From: a virus
DNA: 35,443 nucleotides
Strand: one strand, 5' to 3'
Virus record (IMG/VR): IMGVR_UViG_3300028840_004191
Span: 1-35,443 of that record
Positions 13,781-20,958 of this stretch are shown one piece after another. The stretch's first letter is position 1. Each line of letters starts with the position of its first letter. The translations under genes and the position numbers were made by a program. Below the pieces are notes generated by a model, which did not search any database, was not told the DNA's origin, and saw only the letters and a program-made list of their open reading frames with translations.

Positions 13781-14014
13781 ATGGGTAGACTCTCCAAATA
13801 CCACGGTGGTATGAAAAAAAGAAAATTTAATGGTAAGACATACACTTCATGGACCAAAGAACCCAACAAATCAGCAGCCATAGCAGAAGTAAAAACACAG
13901 AGAAACAAGGGTTATTATGCTAGAAAAATTAAGAATAAAGATGGTAGTTGGATCGTCTATAAACGAAGAATGCCTAAGGCCCGTAGAAAAGGCATTACTA
14001 AAAAGAAATTTTAA
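13781..14014 (+). CDS. Small basic protein, relative of 33765-33962
   Basis: A 77-residue, very basic protein. KRKFNGKTYTSW, RNKGYYARKIKNKDGSW and a Lys/Arg-rich tail suggest a beta-hairpin fold that binds nucleic acid. The protein at 33765 shares FxGxTY, an alanine-containing helix, RNxGxxARxxKxKD and a closing tyrosine-containing strand. Both genes have the same palindrome (GTATAAACTTTTATAC) at nearly the same distance upstream. DNA-binding or genome-condensing role is inferred. Confidence 0.6.
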   Translation: MGRLSKYHGGMKKRKFNGKTYTSWTKEPNKSAAIAEVKTQRNKGYYARKIKNKDGSWIVYKRRMPKARRKGITKKKF

Positions 14015-14039
14015 TCCGTTTTTGTAGTAACTCAATGGA

Positions 14040-14079
14040 TACTACTACCAAAACAGTTATATAATAGTTGGTAGTAGTA
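14040..14079. promoter_or_regulatory. Inverted repeat around a TATA box
   Basis: TACTACTACCAA (14040-14051) and TTGGTAGTAGTA (14068-14079) are perfect 12-bp inverted repeats. Between them sits TTATATAA at about 14057-14064, a TATA box about 30 bp before the ATG at 14094. A dimeric repressor bound to both arms would occlude the promoter. The motif differs from the GTATAAA palindromes and the site at 1935. Confidence 0.65.
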
Positions 14080-14093
14080 GTATTTGACCTAAA

Positions 14094-14285
14094 ATGGCGG
14101 GGAAAAGGAGAAAACTGGGAGAAGGGAGGAAAAGCATCAAAATAGAGATTCTGGAAGGTCAATACGAAGCCGACCCAGAATACATCGTTATGATAGAAGG
14201 GATGAGAGCAGATGAATGGGATGAAAACATGATCCTCAGAATAACTAAAGCCTTCGTACCCTATTTGTTCAAGGAGGCAGAGTAA
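14094..14285 (+). CDS. 63-residue hypothetical protein
   Basis: Basic N terminus (AGKRRKLGEGRKS) followed by an acidic segment (YEADPEYIVMIEGMRADEWDENMIL). No family recognised. First gene of a short operon under the inverted repeat at 14040-14079; it could encode that operon's regulator, but no DNA-binding fold is clear. Confidence 0.5.
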   Translation: MAGKRRKLGEGRKSIKIEILEGQYEADPEYIVMIEGMRADEWDENMILRITKAFVPYLFKEAE

Positions 14286-14411
14286 ATGATTTGTCCTAAG
14301 TGTGGTTATGAGTGGGTCACTAAATCCATTAGGAAGTATGTGACGTGCCCTAACTGTATGCGTAAGGTCTTGAACGTCCAGAAAGTTGATGAGGTAGAGG
14401 ACCGTGAGTGA
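14286..14411 (+). CDS. 41-residue zinc ribbon
   Basis: CPKCGYEW and TCPNCMRKV make a textbook minimal Cys4 zinc ribbon. It starts immediately after the previous stop and overlaps the next GTG by 8 bases. Confidence 0.6.
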   Translation: MICPKCGYEWVTKSIRKYVTCPNCMRKVLNVQKVDEVEDRE

Positions 14412-14631
14412 ATACATCCACTCTCAAAAGGAATGGAAGGCGTTTTGGGGTTGGTTCAAAAATCATTTACCTAGTAGTGTGGTCTCTGATCCTAAATACC
14501 CGAGTGAGACACCTAATTCGTTCAAATCCGCCTGTGAAATAGCCATTTATGATTGGTATCATTATAAACGAATAGAGATGAAATGGCTGTCAGACCGTAA
14601 AGTGGGCGAGTCAACGGAGGCCGAAAAATGA
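14404..14631 (+). CDS. 75-residue hypothetical protein (GTG start)
   Basis: Tryptophan-rich and helical (EWKAFWGWFKNHL, IAIYDWYHYKRIEMKWL). No family recognised. Four-base overlap with the next gene. Confidence 0.5.
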   Translation: MSEYIHSQKEWKAFWGWFKNHLPSSVVSDPKYPSETPNSFKSACEIAIYDWYHYKRIEMKWLSDRKVGESTEAEK

Positions 14632-15050
14632 ATAAAATGGAGAAGTTTTCTGTTTTACTCATAGTCATAGCCACTACAATAGTCTCGATAACTGTAACTA
14701 AATATATGTTCGAACCTTTAGAGGAGAAGCATTTAACACCGGAACCCTATGGGGAGGTCTTCATAGAAGGTGGCTTATATAATTCTCGGGTTGGAACTCA
14801 AACATGGATTAAAGTCTATAATAGAGCTGGAACCTTTGAGGAACGATACGAGTTTAACGAGTTTACGGACTTTGCAAATGGGACAGAGGCAACAAAAGTA
14901 ATTCAAGGTGCTTTAGATGCTCTATCCGATGGAGGAAAGCTGTATTTAGATAGCGGCAATTACTTTTTAGGTTCTCTAAACATAGAAGACAACACAATAG
15001 TCCTAGAAGACCATACAACTCTCCAAGGCAACTTCTCAGTTTTTTCATAA
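14628..15050 (+). CDS. Membrane-anchored protein ending in a truncated beta-helix start
   Basis: A 140-residue protein. Residues about 7-27 are a signal anchor (FSVLLIVIATTIVSITVT). From residue 85, NGTEATKVIQGALDALSDGG then KLYLDSGNYFLGSLNIEDNT matches the opening turns of pectate-lyase-like beta-helices (compare ADAATIIQSTIDTL and IISIKEGNYSISSAIQI in the fibre at 15078). The helix stops after about two turns, so this is either a truncated fibre remnant or a short capping protein. It converges on the second fibre gene, whose stop lies 27 bp away. Confidence 0.55.
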   Translation: MNKMEKFSVLLIVIATTIVSITVTKYMFEPLEEKHLTPEPYGEVFIEGGLYNSRVGTQTWIKVYNRAGTFEERYEFNEFTDFANGTEATKVIQGALDALSDGGKLYLDSGNYFLGSLNIEDNTIVLEDHTTLQGNFSVFS

Positions 15051-15077
15051 AGTCCATTTAAGATACAGCTTAAAGGA

Positions 15078-16781
15078 TTAGACATATTCTATTACTATAC
15101 AAGTAAACACAGCGTCTGTCTCGCAATCGTCGCCTCCTGCTATTTCGTGTAGTATCTTGATCATTATTTGATCTCCACCAAACATTTCATCAATATCTGT
15201 ATCGTCAGTTGAAGTTAGTAGCCAGTAGATTCCATCGTTAGCAGCGAAATTAGTAGATCCTGATGGTTTGTCTGCTACTGCAACTGTTTCTTGTGTGTAT
15301 GGTTCGTTGTCTGTGCCTCCGTATCCTTCTATCTCTAGTCTCATGGCATCGCCTTCAGCTACAAGGCTTGTCGCCCATATTTTCCAACGAACGACACATT
15401 GAACTTCCTCGGGTAATGTTCCAAATGTTACCGCATATTCTGTGTTTGCGTCTATCTCCCATCCAAGTGGAGCAGAAGATAGTAATGTACTTCCTTCTAC
15501 AAAGCTAAGAGTGAGAGAGTATAGTTTTGTGTCTACACCAATTTCATCAATAAGTGCTATTCCTGGGTTATCTTTAATTATAGTTCTAGTTCCTTCATTT
15601 TTTATGTCTCGGTATTGACTACCTTGTATATAGTTATCAACAATCACAGTATCTTCAACGCCTGCTCTAACCCTGACTAAGTAATCGCTGACACCTGCCC
15701 CTATCATCGTGTTATCCGTTATTATCGTTCTATCACAATCATCATATACTAAGACCCCTTCTAGTTTGTTCGCACTAATTCTTGCACCTATTATGTGATT
15801 ATCAGTAACCGCACTTCTTACATATATGCCTACAGCAGTATTTGAACTATATTCGCCTCCAATTATTCGACAATTAGTTGCTCTTAAATCTAGTCCATCT
15901 TGCCCGTTACCTAATGATTTTACAGCATGTAGCTCTGCGTTAGAGTCTCCATATAATACAATACCGTCTCGATCATTATACTCTGTGATAACATCATAAA
16001 ATCGCCACCCCCAAACTTGATGTATATATATACCATCATCATCAAAATAACTTGATATAACTCGTTCTAATATACCATCAGAGATTCTTCCTTCGCCAGT
16101 AGGTTCAACATAAATTCCTGTACCCGCTGCATTATTATCTTTGTTACCTTGAAGATTTATATCACTCAACATGAAAAACCACTCTAATGTATTGCCCGTA
16201 AATTCAAATAAATTACAATCAGCATTGTTTGCCAACCTGAGAATTGTTGTGGCTGTGCCGCTGCCTTTGATTGTTATCCTACCATAAATTTGAATGGCTG
16301 ATGAAATAGAGTAATTTCCTTCTTTTATTGAGATTATGCCTCCCCATAAACTATGTAATGTATCTATGGTTGATTGTATTATTGTGGCTGCATCTGCTCC
16401 ACTGTAATCTATTGCTCCGGTTATCCCATTTTTGGCGTAGTAAGTGGACCCGTCCGTCCAGATGATATACGACGCGGGTTGTTGGGGATAATAAAGGGCA
16501 TCTGTCCTGTTCAAGCCCTGGATATAGAAGTCGTCGGCCTCTACGCTGCTGAAGTTGGCGTCACCCAACGGGTCTGCGTTGAGTATGTAGCCGGTGACAT
16601 TAGTAGCCCCACGGTAGTAGTTAGTGGCGTTGAGATAGTCTACGACCTGGGTTGTCACACCCGCAGCCGTGGTTCTAAGTGTATCATGTGGCACCGCTGC
16701 GTACAGCATTGACCCGCCTGTGGTCATGATTAAAGCGATTAACAGGAACCCTATGATGCGTCGATTATTTTCAAGTTTCAT
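15078..16781 (-). CDS. Second receptor-binding fibre, beta-helix type
   Basis: A 567-residue protein. Residues about 8-30 are a signal anchor (GFLLIALIMTTGGSMLYAA). Residues 30-75 (AVPHDTLRTTAAGVTTQVVD onward) are a module shared with the fibre at 34944 and the protein at 16956. From about 120 a right-handed beta-helix follows (DAATIIQSTIDTL, then repeated short strands ending in residues such as IKGSG and IIGG), and a distinct C-terminal domain of about 130 residues. Unlike the first fibre it lacks the PSGGGVPYDQSLNTTDDV array. Its first 200 bp are nearly identical in DNA to the other fibre but inverted. Receptor-binding or glycan-cleaving role is inferred; catalytic residues could not be assigned. 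Confidence 0.75.
   Translation of the reverse strand: MKLENNRRIIGFLLIALIMTTGGSMLYAAVPHDTLRTTAAGVTTQVVDYLNATNYYRGATNVTGYILNADPLGDANFSSVEADDFYIQGLNRTDALYYPQQPASYIIWTDGSTYYAKNGITGAIDYSGADAATIIQSTIDTLHSLWGGIISIKEGNYSISSAIQIYGRITIKGSGTATTILRLANNADCNLFEFTGNTLEWFFMLSDINLQGNKDNNAAGTGIYVEPTGEGRISDGILERVISSYFDDDGIYIHQVWGWRFYDVITEYNDRDGIVLYGDSNAELHAVKSLGNGQDGLDLRATNCRIIGGEYSSNTAVGIYVRSAVTDNHIIGARISANKLEGVLVYDDCDRTIITDNTMIGAGVSDYLVRVRAGVEDTVIVDNYIQGSQYRDIKNEGTRTIIKDNPGIALIDEIGVDTKLYSLTLSFVEGSTLLSSAPLGWEIDANTEYAVTFGTLPEEVQCVVRWKIWATSLVAEGDAMRLEIEGYGGTDNEPYTQETVAVADKPSGSTNFAANDGIYWLLTSTDDTDIDEMFGGDQIMIKILHEIAGGDDCETDAVFTCIVIEYV
16564..16760 (-). repeat. Inverted copy of a fibre N-terminal cassette (partner 34956-35152)
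   Basis: Read on the minus strand, this 197-bp stretch matches 34956-35152 on the plus strand with about four mismatches, mostly at third codon positions. It encodes the end of the anchor and the shared AVPHDTLRTTAAGV module. Identity ends abruptly on both sides. Such a pair permits inversion or gene conversion between the two fibre genes. Confidence 0.85.
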
Positions 16782-16903
16782 CGTTTTCGCCTCTGCTTTG
16801 TCTTTGCCCTATACTTGCGGTAGTATTCCCGGTGGTACTTGGTGCGCTTAGGGTCGTTACGGCACTTGATTCCGGTCTTCCGGGTGCGGTGTTTGCGGGG
16901 CAT
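16778..16903 (-). CDS. 41-residue very basic protein
   Basis: Almost half of the residues are Lys or Arg (MPRKHRTRKTGIKC, YHREYYRKYRAKTKQRRKR). The stop overlaps the fibre start by four bases (ATGA), so the two are co-translated. It may bind nucleic acid or be an expression leader for the fibre. Its ATG is 8 bp from the palindrome at 16912. Confidence 0.55.
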   Translation of the reverse strand: MPRKHRTRKTGIKCRNDPKRTKYHREYYRKYRAKTKQRRKR

Positions 16904-16911
16904 ATCAATAG

Positions 16912-16937
16912 GTATAAATTATTATACTACTTTATAT
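16912..16937. promoter_or_regulatory. GTATAAA palindrome, site 2, with shared TATA element
   Basis: GTATAA-ATTA-TTATAC (16912-16927) lies between the minus gene starting at 16903 and a TATA-like TTTATATA at about 16930-16937 that could serve both directions. Because the palindrome sits between the TATA element and the minus-strand start, it looks like an operator rather than only a TATA box. Confidence 0.6.
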
Positions 16938-16940
16938 ATT

Positions 16941-16966
16941 TGTTGAGTAAAGAATATGTTGAGTAA
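16941..16966 (+). repeat. Direct repeat TGTTGAGTAA x2
   Basis: TGTTGAGTAA occurs at 16941-16950 and 16957-16966, the second spanning the start region of the gene at 16956. An inverted copy (GTTACTCAACAT) lies at 34916-34927, just before the other anchor-module gene. May be a regulatory element for surface-protein genes. Confidence 0.4.
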
Positions 16967-17519
16967 CATGAAACCGGGAAGAAAGACCGTACTCACCTTT
17001 CTAGTCATAACAATAATATGCTCAATGACCGTGACAACCCTTCTCATGACTGTCTTCGCGGCTGTCCCTGAAGACACGATCAGAACCACGGCAACCGGCG
17101 TATCCACGATCGTCGTTGACCAGCTCAACGTGACGGACACCTACTGGTTCACCTATAACGGCACCACCTACAACATCACAGAAGTAATCTCAAACCTGCT
17201 TGGATTGAACGCCACCGATGAATGGGGCCTAGTCTACGGAACTACTGGTGACTGGTTCAACTATACCGACATAACAGCCACACCCGTCTACCTCGGGCTA
17301 CAGCTACACCCACTCAACGTTTCAGTCTATGGCGGCGAACTGCTAATGCCCGAAGTCTATGATAAAGACTCTACACACTGGCAACTCGCACTATACTGGG
17401 CTACAAACGGGACACAGTACAACAAGGAAGATGTCTTAGTAATGTACTATGCACACGTTGAATGGGATAACGAGGACGGCCTAGAGTACCTGGAACCTAA
17501 CAACGGGGAGCCCGCCTAA
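16956..17519 (+). CDS. Secreted or membrane-anchored virion protein with the shared N-terminal module
   Basis: A 187-residue protein. Residues about 12-37 form a signal anchor (VLTFLVITIICSMTVTTLL). AVPEDTIRTTATGVSTIVVDQLNVTD parallels AVPHDTLRTTAAGVTTQVVDYLNATN of both fibres, so the three share an attachment or assembly module. The rest is beta-rich with N-x-T sequons and a WATNGTQYNKEDVLVMYYAH segment. ATG at 16956 or 16968 are both possible; a TATA element at 16930-16937 gives a very short leader. Confidence 0.65.
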   Translation: MLSNMKPGRKTVLTFLVITIICSMTVTTLLMTVFAAVPEDTIRTTATGVSTIVVDQLNVTDTYWFTYNGTTYNITEVISNLLGLNATDEWGLVYGTTGDWFNYTDITATPVYLGLQLHPLNVSVYGGELLMPEVYDKDSTHWQLALYWATNGTQYNKEDVLVMYYAHVEWDNEDGLEYLEPNNGEPA

Positions 17520-17520
17520 G

Positions 17521-18162
17521 ATGAAGCGCAGCCTCAACATACTGCTGCTCATACTATTATTGGCATCCATGCCGGTAATGCTTGTTAAGGGCATAACAAT
17601 AGACGGACCCTACAACTTTCAGGGACCACAAGGAGGAAACGTCAGGTTTGGAAGTGCAACGGTTTCCACTCAGATCAACATAGTGAACGCGCTCACTCAC
17701 CTTAACGGACTACAGTTCGGAGGAGGAATAAACCGTGGAGCCCTCGGCTTCGAAGCCCAGACCGGCGTAAACATGACCATCCTCGCCGTGAACAGGTACA
17801 CCATAATCTACAATGTCTCAACGGCCAACCCAGCCCCGGTGTTAACCTACGTCCACTATAACAGAAACGACAACGTACCTACAGGCACAAACACGGACAA
17901 CGTAGCCTACGACCCAGCCACAGACATAGCCACAGTCACCACCACCGGCGACGGCGTAATAGTTACCCTCAACTACGCTACCGCCAGCAGCCTAGCCATA
18001 GAGAACTACAATGCCTACCTCAGCATCCTACCCCTAATGATGATCCTCCTCAGCCTGGAGTTAAAGAACCGCGACCTGATAAACAGCAAGCTATTCATCT
18101 ACATGATGATCGTCGCAGCAGGCGCATTCATAGTAATAGCCATGAGGGCGGCCGGGTTCTAA
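17521..18162 (+). CDS. Secreted protein with C-terminal membrane anchors
   Basis: A 213-residue protein: cleavable-type signal peptide (LNILLLILLLASMPVMLVKG), a beta-rich external domain of about 140 residues with N-x-T/S sites (NMT, NVS), then two hydrophobic segments (YLSILPLMMILLSL and LFIYMMIVAAGAFIVIAM). The layout suits a virion envelope or surface-coat protein. It directly follows the shared-module gene. The first in-frame sequence after its stop encodes an unusually basic 20-residue stretch (18163-18225). Confidence 0.6.
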   Translation: MKRSLNILLLILLLASMPVMLVKGITIDGPYNFQGPQGGNVRFGSATVSTQINIVNALTHLNGLQFGGGINRGALGFEAQTGVNMTILAVNRYTIIYNVSTANPAPVLTYVHYNRNDNVPTGTNTDNVAYDPATDIATVTTTGDGVIVTLNYATASSLAIENYNAYLSILPLMMILLSLELKNRDLINSKLFIYMMIVAAGAFIVIAMRAAGF

Positions 18163-18225
18163 GCTGCAAAGAAAACAAAACCAAAAAAGAAGAAAAAGAA
18201 AGCCAGGAAGAGGAAGATGAAATGA
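18163..18225 (+). other. Basic open stretch after the stop at 18160-18162
   Basis: In the same frame as the preceding gene, 20 codons read AAKKTKPKKKKKKARKRKMK and end in a TGA overlapping the next ATG (ATGA). There is no canonical start. It may be a readthrough extension adding a basic tail, a non-AUG-initiated peptide, or simply purine-rich sequence; the other frames are also charged here. Confidence 0.3.
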
Positions 18226-18350
18226 ACATCACAGAACGCATATTCAACTACAAGGAAGTTCTAGTATTCATGTTACTCGCCTTCCTCGGAGGCTACGGCT
18301 GGGCCTTCTGCGGCAGCGACCACGAAACATTTTCTAATGAAACCCCCTAG
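18222..18350 (+). CDS. 42-residue membrane peptide
   Basis: MNITERIFNYKEV followed by one hydrophobic span (LVFMLLAFLGGYGWAF). It starts in an ATGA overlap with the basic stretch before it and is the last gene of this operon before the convergent minus-strand gene. Confidence 0.5.
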   Translation: MNITERIFNYKEVLVFMLLAFLGGYGWAFCGSDHETFSNETP

Positions 18351-18370
18351 CCTAGATGAGTAAAACTTTG

Positions 18371-18994
18371 TCACCAGGGAACGGTAATCCTCATCCTTGA
18401 TGCTAAAAACTTTGTACTAGCATAAGAATAATCCTCTTTGAACTCCTCGTCAAAAAAATAGAGATAATGATAAATCTCAGATAGGTGAACTATGTTCTCT
18501 GCTTTAAAATAATTCTTCAAAGTCATAAATGGAATATCTGGGCGGTATCTAGGATAATAATCATCGTAAGCTAAAACAAGATCAGCATACCCAGAGCCAT
18601 GACAATACATATATCGGTGGGCCCAGTTTTCAATTTCCAATCTAACCCATTCATTATTTTTATGAACTAAAACATCTGGAAACTTATCAAACCCTATTTC
18701 CCGTTTTAACTCATAATATCTATCAGTTTTTTCAAGAACTATATCATCAAAACCAAGCGATTGATAGTTGTAAAGAAACCAATTGACTAAAGGATCTTCT
18801 GGCCAAACAAGATTTAAATCCCATCTATAGGGTAATACATGGACGAGTTTGTTCTTCCGATAGTGATTAAGTTTTTCAATGTAATATTTGACTGGTTTTT
18901 TTAAAAAATTCAATGGTTCAAAAGGATACCAGAAGTCTAGTGAAGCATTATATGTCTGAATCTTCCCATTAAAATCCCGGTTAAGATCATTCAT
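18371..18994 (-). CDS. Possible PD-(D/E)XK nuclease-fold protein
   Basis: A 207-residue protein. FPDVLVHKNNEWVRLEIENW near residues 104-123 has the spacing of a PD...(D/E)x(E/N) core, where restriction-endonuclease-like enzymes hold metal; the usual lysine after the acidic pair is not obvious, so activity is doubtful. The flanking sequence is aromatic and AT-rich compared with neighbours. It begins two bases after the recombinase stop, so the two are co-transcribed; roles in recombination, repair or host-DNA attack are possible. Confidence 0.4.
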   Translation of the reverse strand: MNDLNRDFNGKIQTYNASLDFWYPFEPLNFLKKPVKYYIEKLNHYRKNKLVHVLPYRWDLNLVWPEDPLVNWFLYNYQSLGFDDIVLEKTDRYYELKREIGFDKFPDVLVHKNNEWVRLEIENWAHRYMYCHGSGYADLVLAYDDYYPRYRPDIPFMTLKNYFKAENIVHLSEIYHYLYFFDEEFKEDYSYASTKFLASRMRITVPW

Positions 18995-18995
18995 T

Positions 18996-19745
18996 TTAAT
19001 ACCTCTTATTTAATAGCTTTGGGAAGTATAGTCTCCAGTTAAGGTGACTATATCTGTCATCTACACCCTGTGTTGTGTGTCCTGTATAGATGTCTCTTTC
19101 CTCTTTGGTGAGTCCACATCGCTGTGCGAGTTCCATTGTTCGATAATGTCTCATGGATCCGTGTAGGGCTAATCTTCTATAGTGTCGTGGGACTTTGGTT
19201 TCATTCACTATGTTTGGTGGTGGCTTAATGAAGGGCTGTATTTCCTCTGGGACTTTATTTTTTATTGCTTGATATTTTTCTTGATCTATTTCTCTTATTG
19301 TGTATGGCTCGATTGGATAGATGTAGCCATCAAACGCGGTTTTACATCCATTATATAGATCTTGTCTAGTATAATGAAAAACGGGGTCATCCTTTTGGAA
19401 CCCTTGGAAGTAATTATAAACTGGTTTAGCGAAAGGCTCTAACTCTGGGGCTAAGGGTACACCTATATCTCTGGGTAATCCCCCGCGTTTGCTAGTTTTA
19501 ACATGTAATACCAAGGCTTCATGGCCTTCATGCTCTGCTATGCTAAAGTCATTCCCATTAGGACCGTTTGGCGTGGTTCCCTCATCGCTTGGGCAAACCT
19601 TTGTAACAATTTCACTGGCCCTACCAGCTATCAGATAACCATACATCCCACCAATTCGGAACCGTTTTTCAGGTATATCTTGAACAAGTTTGCGAACAGT
19701 CTTGTAATCTGGTAAAGTTCCATCATCTTTGTCTAAAAACTTCAC
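18996..19745 (-). CDS. Tyrosine recombinase (integrase)
   Basis: A 249-residue protein holding mainly the catalytic domain of a tyrosine recombinase. Visible catalytic features: Arg42 in LIAGRASEIV; Lys84/86 in HVKTSKRGG; an HGSMRHYRTMELAQR box with Arg199 and His200; GHTTQGVDDRYSHL with His223 and the likely nucleophile Tyr232. The usual N-terminal core-binding domain is short or missing, as in some archaeal virus integrases. It probably integrates or resolves the circular element. Transcribed from the palindromic promoter at 19768. Confidence 0.8.
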   Translation of the reverse strand: MKFLDKDDGTLPDYKTVRKLVQDIPEKRFRIGGMYGYLIAGRASEIVTKVCPSDEGTTPNGPNGNDFSIAEHEGHEALVLHVKTSKRGGLPRDIGVPLAPELEPFAKPVYNYFQGFQKDDPVFHYTRQDLYNGCKTAFDGYIYPIEPYTIREIDQEKYQAIKNKVPEEIQPFIKPPPNIVNETKVPRHYRRLALHGSMRHYRTMELAQRCGLTKEERDIYTGHTTQGVDDRYSHLNWRLYFPKLLNKRY

Positions 19746-19911
19746 GATTCAAACCTCTAGATTCACTGGTATAAATCCTTATACCCCTATAAAAACGTTT
19801 ACAGTTGTTAGAAACTGTAATAGACTGAGAAAGGTTTGGAAATTGGGGGGTCTATATATCTATATTAGTATATGGGCGCGCGTGCGAAATATATATGAAA
19901 CTTGAAAAATG
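19746..19911. promoter_or_regulatory. Intergenic region between ATPase operon and integrase: palindrome site 3 and hairpin
   Basis: GGTATAA-ATCC-TTATACC (19768-19785) is 23 bp before the integrase ATG on the minus strand. TTACAGTT-N6-AACTGTAA (19799-19820) is a perfect 8-bp inverted repeat; on the minus strand it is followed by CGTTTTTATA, so it could terminate the ATPase operon, or be a recombinase site. No tRNA-like attachment sequence was convincing. Confidence 0.5.
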
Positions 19912-20958
19912 TTAGTCTGGTGGGTTAGTTCTCATTAATGTTCCTTGTAGCCTTACTATCTGTCTATCAGATGGGGTGTGTCCTAAGTTTAAAAGATGAT
20001 CTTTGATGTCTTGTTTCTCCCAGTAATGAACGCGGTTTGTCTGTATTTCGTTCCCAAGGGCAGGGATACATAGTTTAACTAGGTCGTCGTCTGTTATCTG
20101 TCTCATCTGTTTTTCTTCTTTTCCTCTGTTGTTTAGGAACCATTCTTTGCGCCTTTCGTAGATGGCGCGGATGGTTTCACAGTGGTTATCTGGGTCTTCG
20201 TTCTTGAGGTCCAGATGTTCGCATTTGAAGCAGTCTATAAAGTTGCATAGTCCTTCATCTGGTAATAGTAGGTTGACTTTGCCGAGGCGGTTTACGTAGG
20301 GTTCTTTGGCGAATCTGGGGAAGTGTTTTCGGTAGCAGATTGTCTGTCCTCGTTTGGGGAAGTAGAACTCGTAGTTGAAAACGAATTTGCGTAGTATTTT
20401 GTCTATCATCTCTGTGTGGAGGACCACTAGGAAGAGTAGGAAACCCTTGGATCTTATGGCGGCTATGTGATCTACTATTTCCTGTTGTTCTCGTTCTCCC
20501 CATCGTCGGGCACCGACACCGTAGTGGGCTTCATCTATAAGGATCACTTGCCCCCGTTTTAGGGGTGTATGTTCCCCGGTGAGGTAGTCTAGGTGTTCGC
20601 GGCTGAAGGCTATTTGCCCATCATCTATATTGCCGGGTGGTGGGGGTACGTCGTTTATGTGGAACTTGGGGTCTAGTTTCTGGGCGATCCTCATAACTCC
20701 GTATGTCTTGCCTTTGCCTGGATATCCTGTGGCGGCTACCACCACCGACTCGTTGTTGTTTCTTTTCTGTAGTATCTCATCAAAAATCTTCGTAGAGTAG
20801 CCACCACCTTGAAGCAGCAACGTATGACCGTATTTTATGCACTTGACATCGGCTTCTTCAAGGTACTGGAAGCGTTCCGGCATAGGGTGGAGCCGTTCAT
20901 CCTTGCCCTTCGGTGTCTGATATCCTTGGCCTTCTGAACGGCGTTTTTTTCCTTTCAA
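19912..20958 (-). CDS. P-loop ATPase, possibly for virion assembly or DNA packaging
   Basis: A 348-residue protein. Walker A GYPGKGKT (78-85) and Walker B VILIDEAH (138-145) are intact. After them come LLFLVVLHTEMIDKILR and a YEFYFPKRGQ strand region, as in Zot-, HerA- or FtsK-related packaging ATPases of archaeal and filamentous viruses. C238, C243, C246 and C260 may form a zinc finger. A C-terminal helical region may bind DNA. It ends an operon with three putative membrane or coat-associated proteins, which supports an assembly role. TTG at 20958 gives 62 bp overlap with the upstream gene; ATG at 20883 would remove it. Confidence 0.7.
   Translation of the reverse strand: MKGKKRRSEGQGYQTPKGKDERLHPMPERFQYLEEADVKCIKYGHTLLLQGGGYSTKIFDEILQKRNNNESVVVAATGYPGKGKTYGVMRIAQKLDPKFHINDVPPPPGNIDDGQIAFSREHLDYLTGEHTPLKRGQVILIDEAHYGVGARRWGEREQQEIVDHIAAIRSKGFLLFLVVLHTEMIDKILRKFVFNYEFYFPKRGQTICYRKHFPRFAKEPYVNRLGKVNLLLPDEGLCNFIDCFKCEHLDLKNEDPDNHCETIRAIYERRKEWFLNNRGKEEKQMRQITDDDLVKLCIPALGNEIQTNRVHYWEKQDIKDHLLNLGHTPSDRQIVRLQGTLMRTNPPD

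Noticed and set aside
15263-15508. Plus-strand frame opposite the second fibre
   Set aside because: Leucine/cysteine-rich antisense reading without conserved features.
19738-19760. ATTCAAACCTC near the integrase start as the T-arm of a tRNA attachment site
   Set aside because: Flanking bases do not form the T-stem or acceptor stem; resemblance is limited to a few loop bases.
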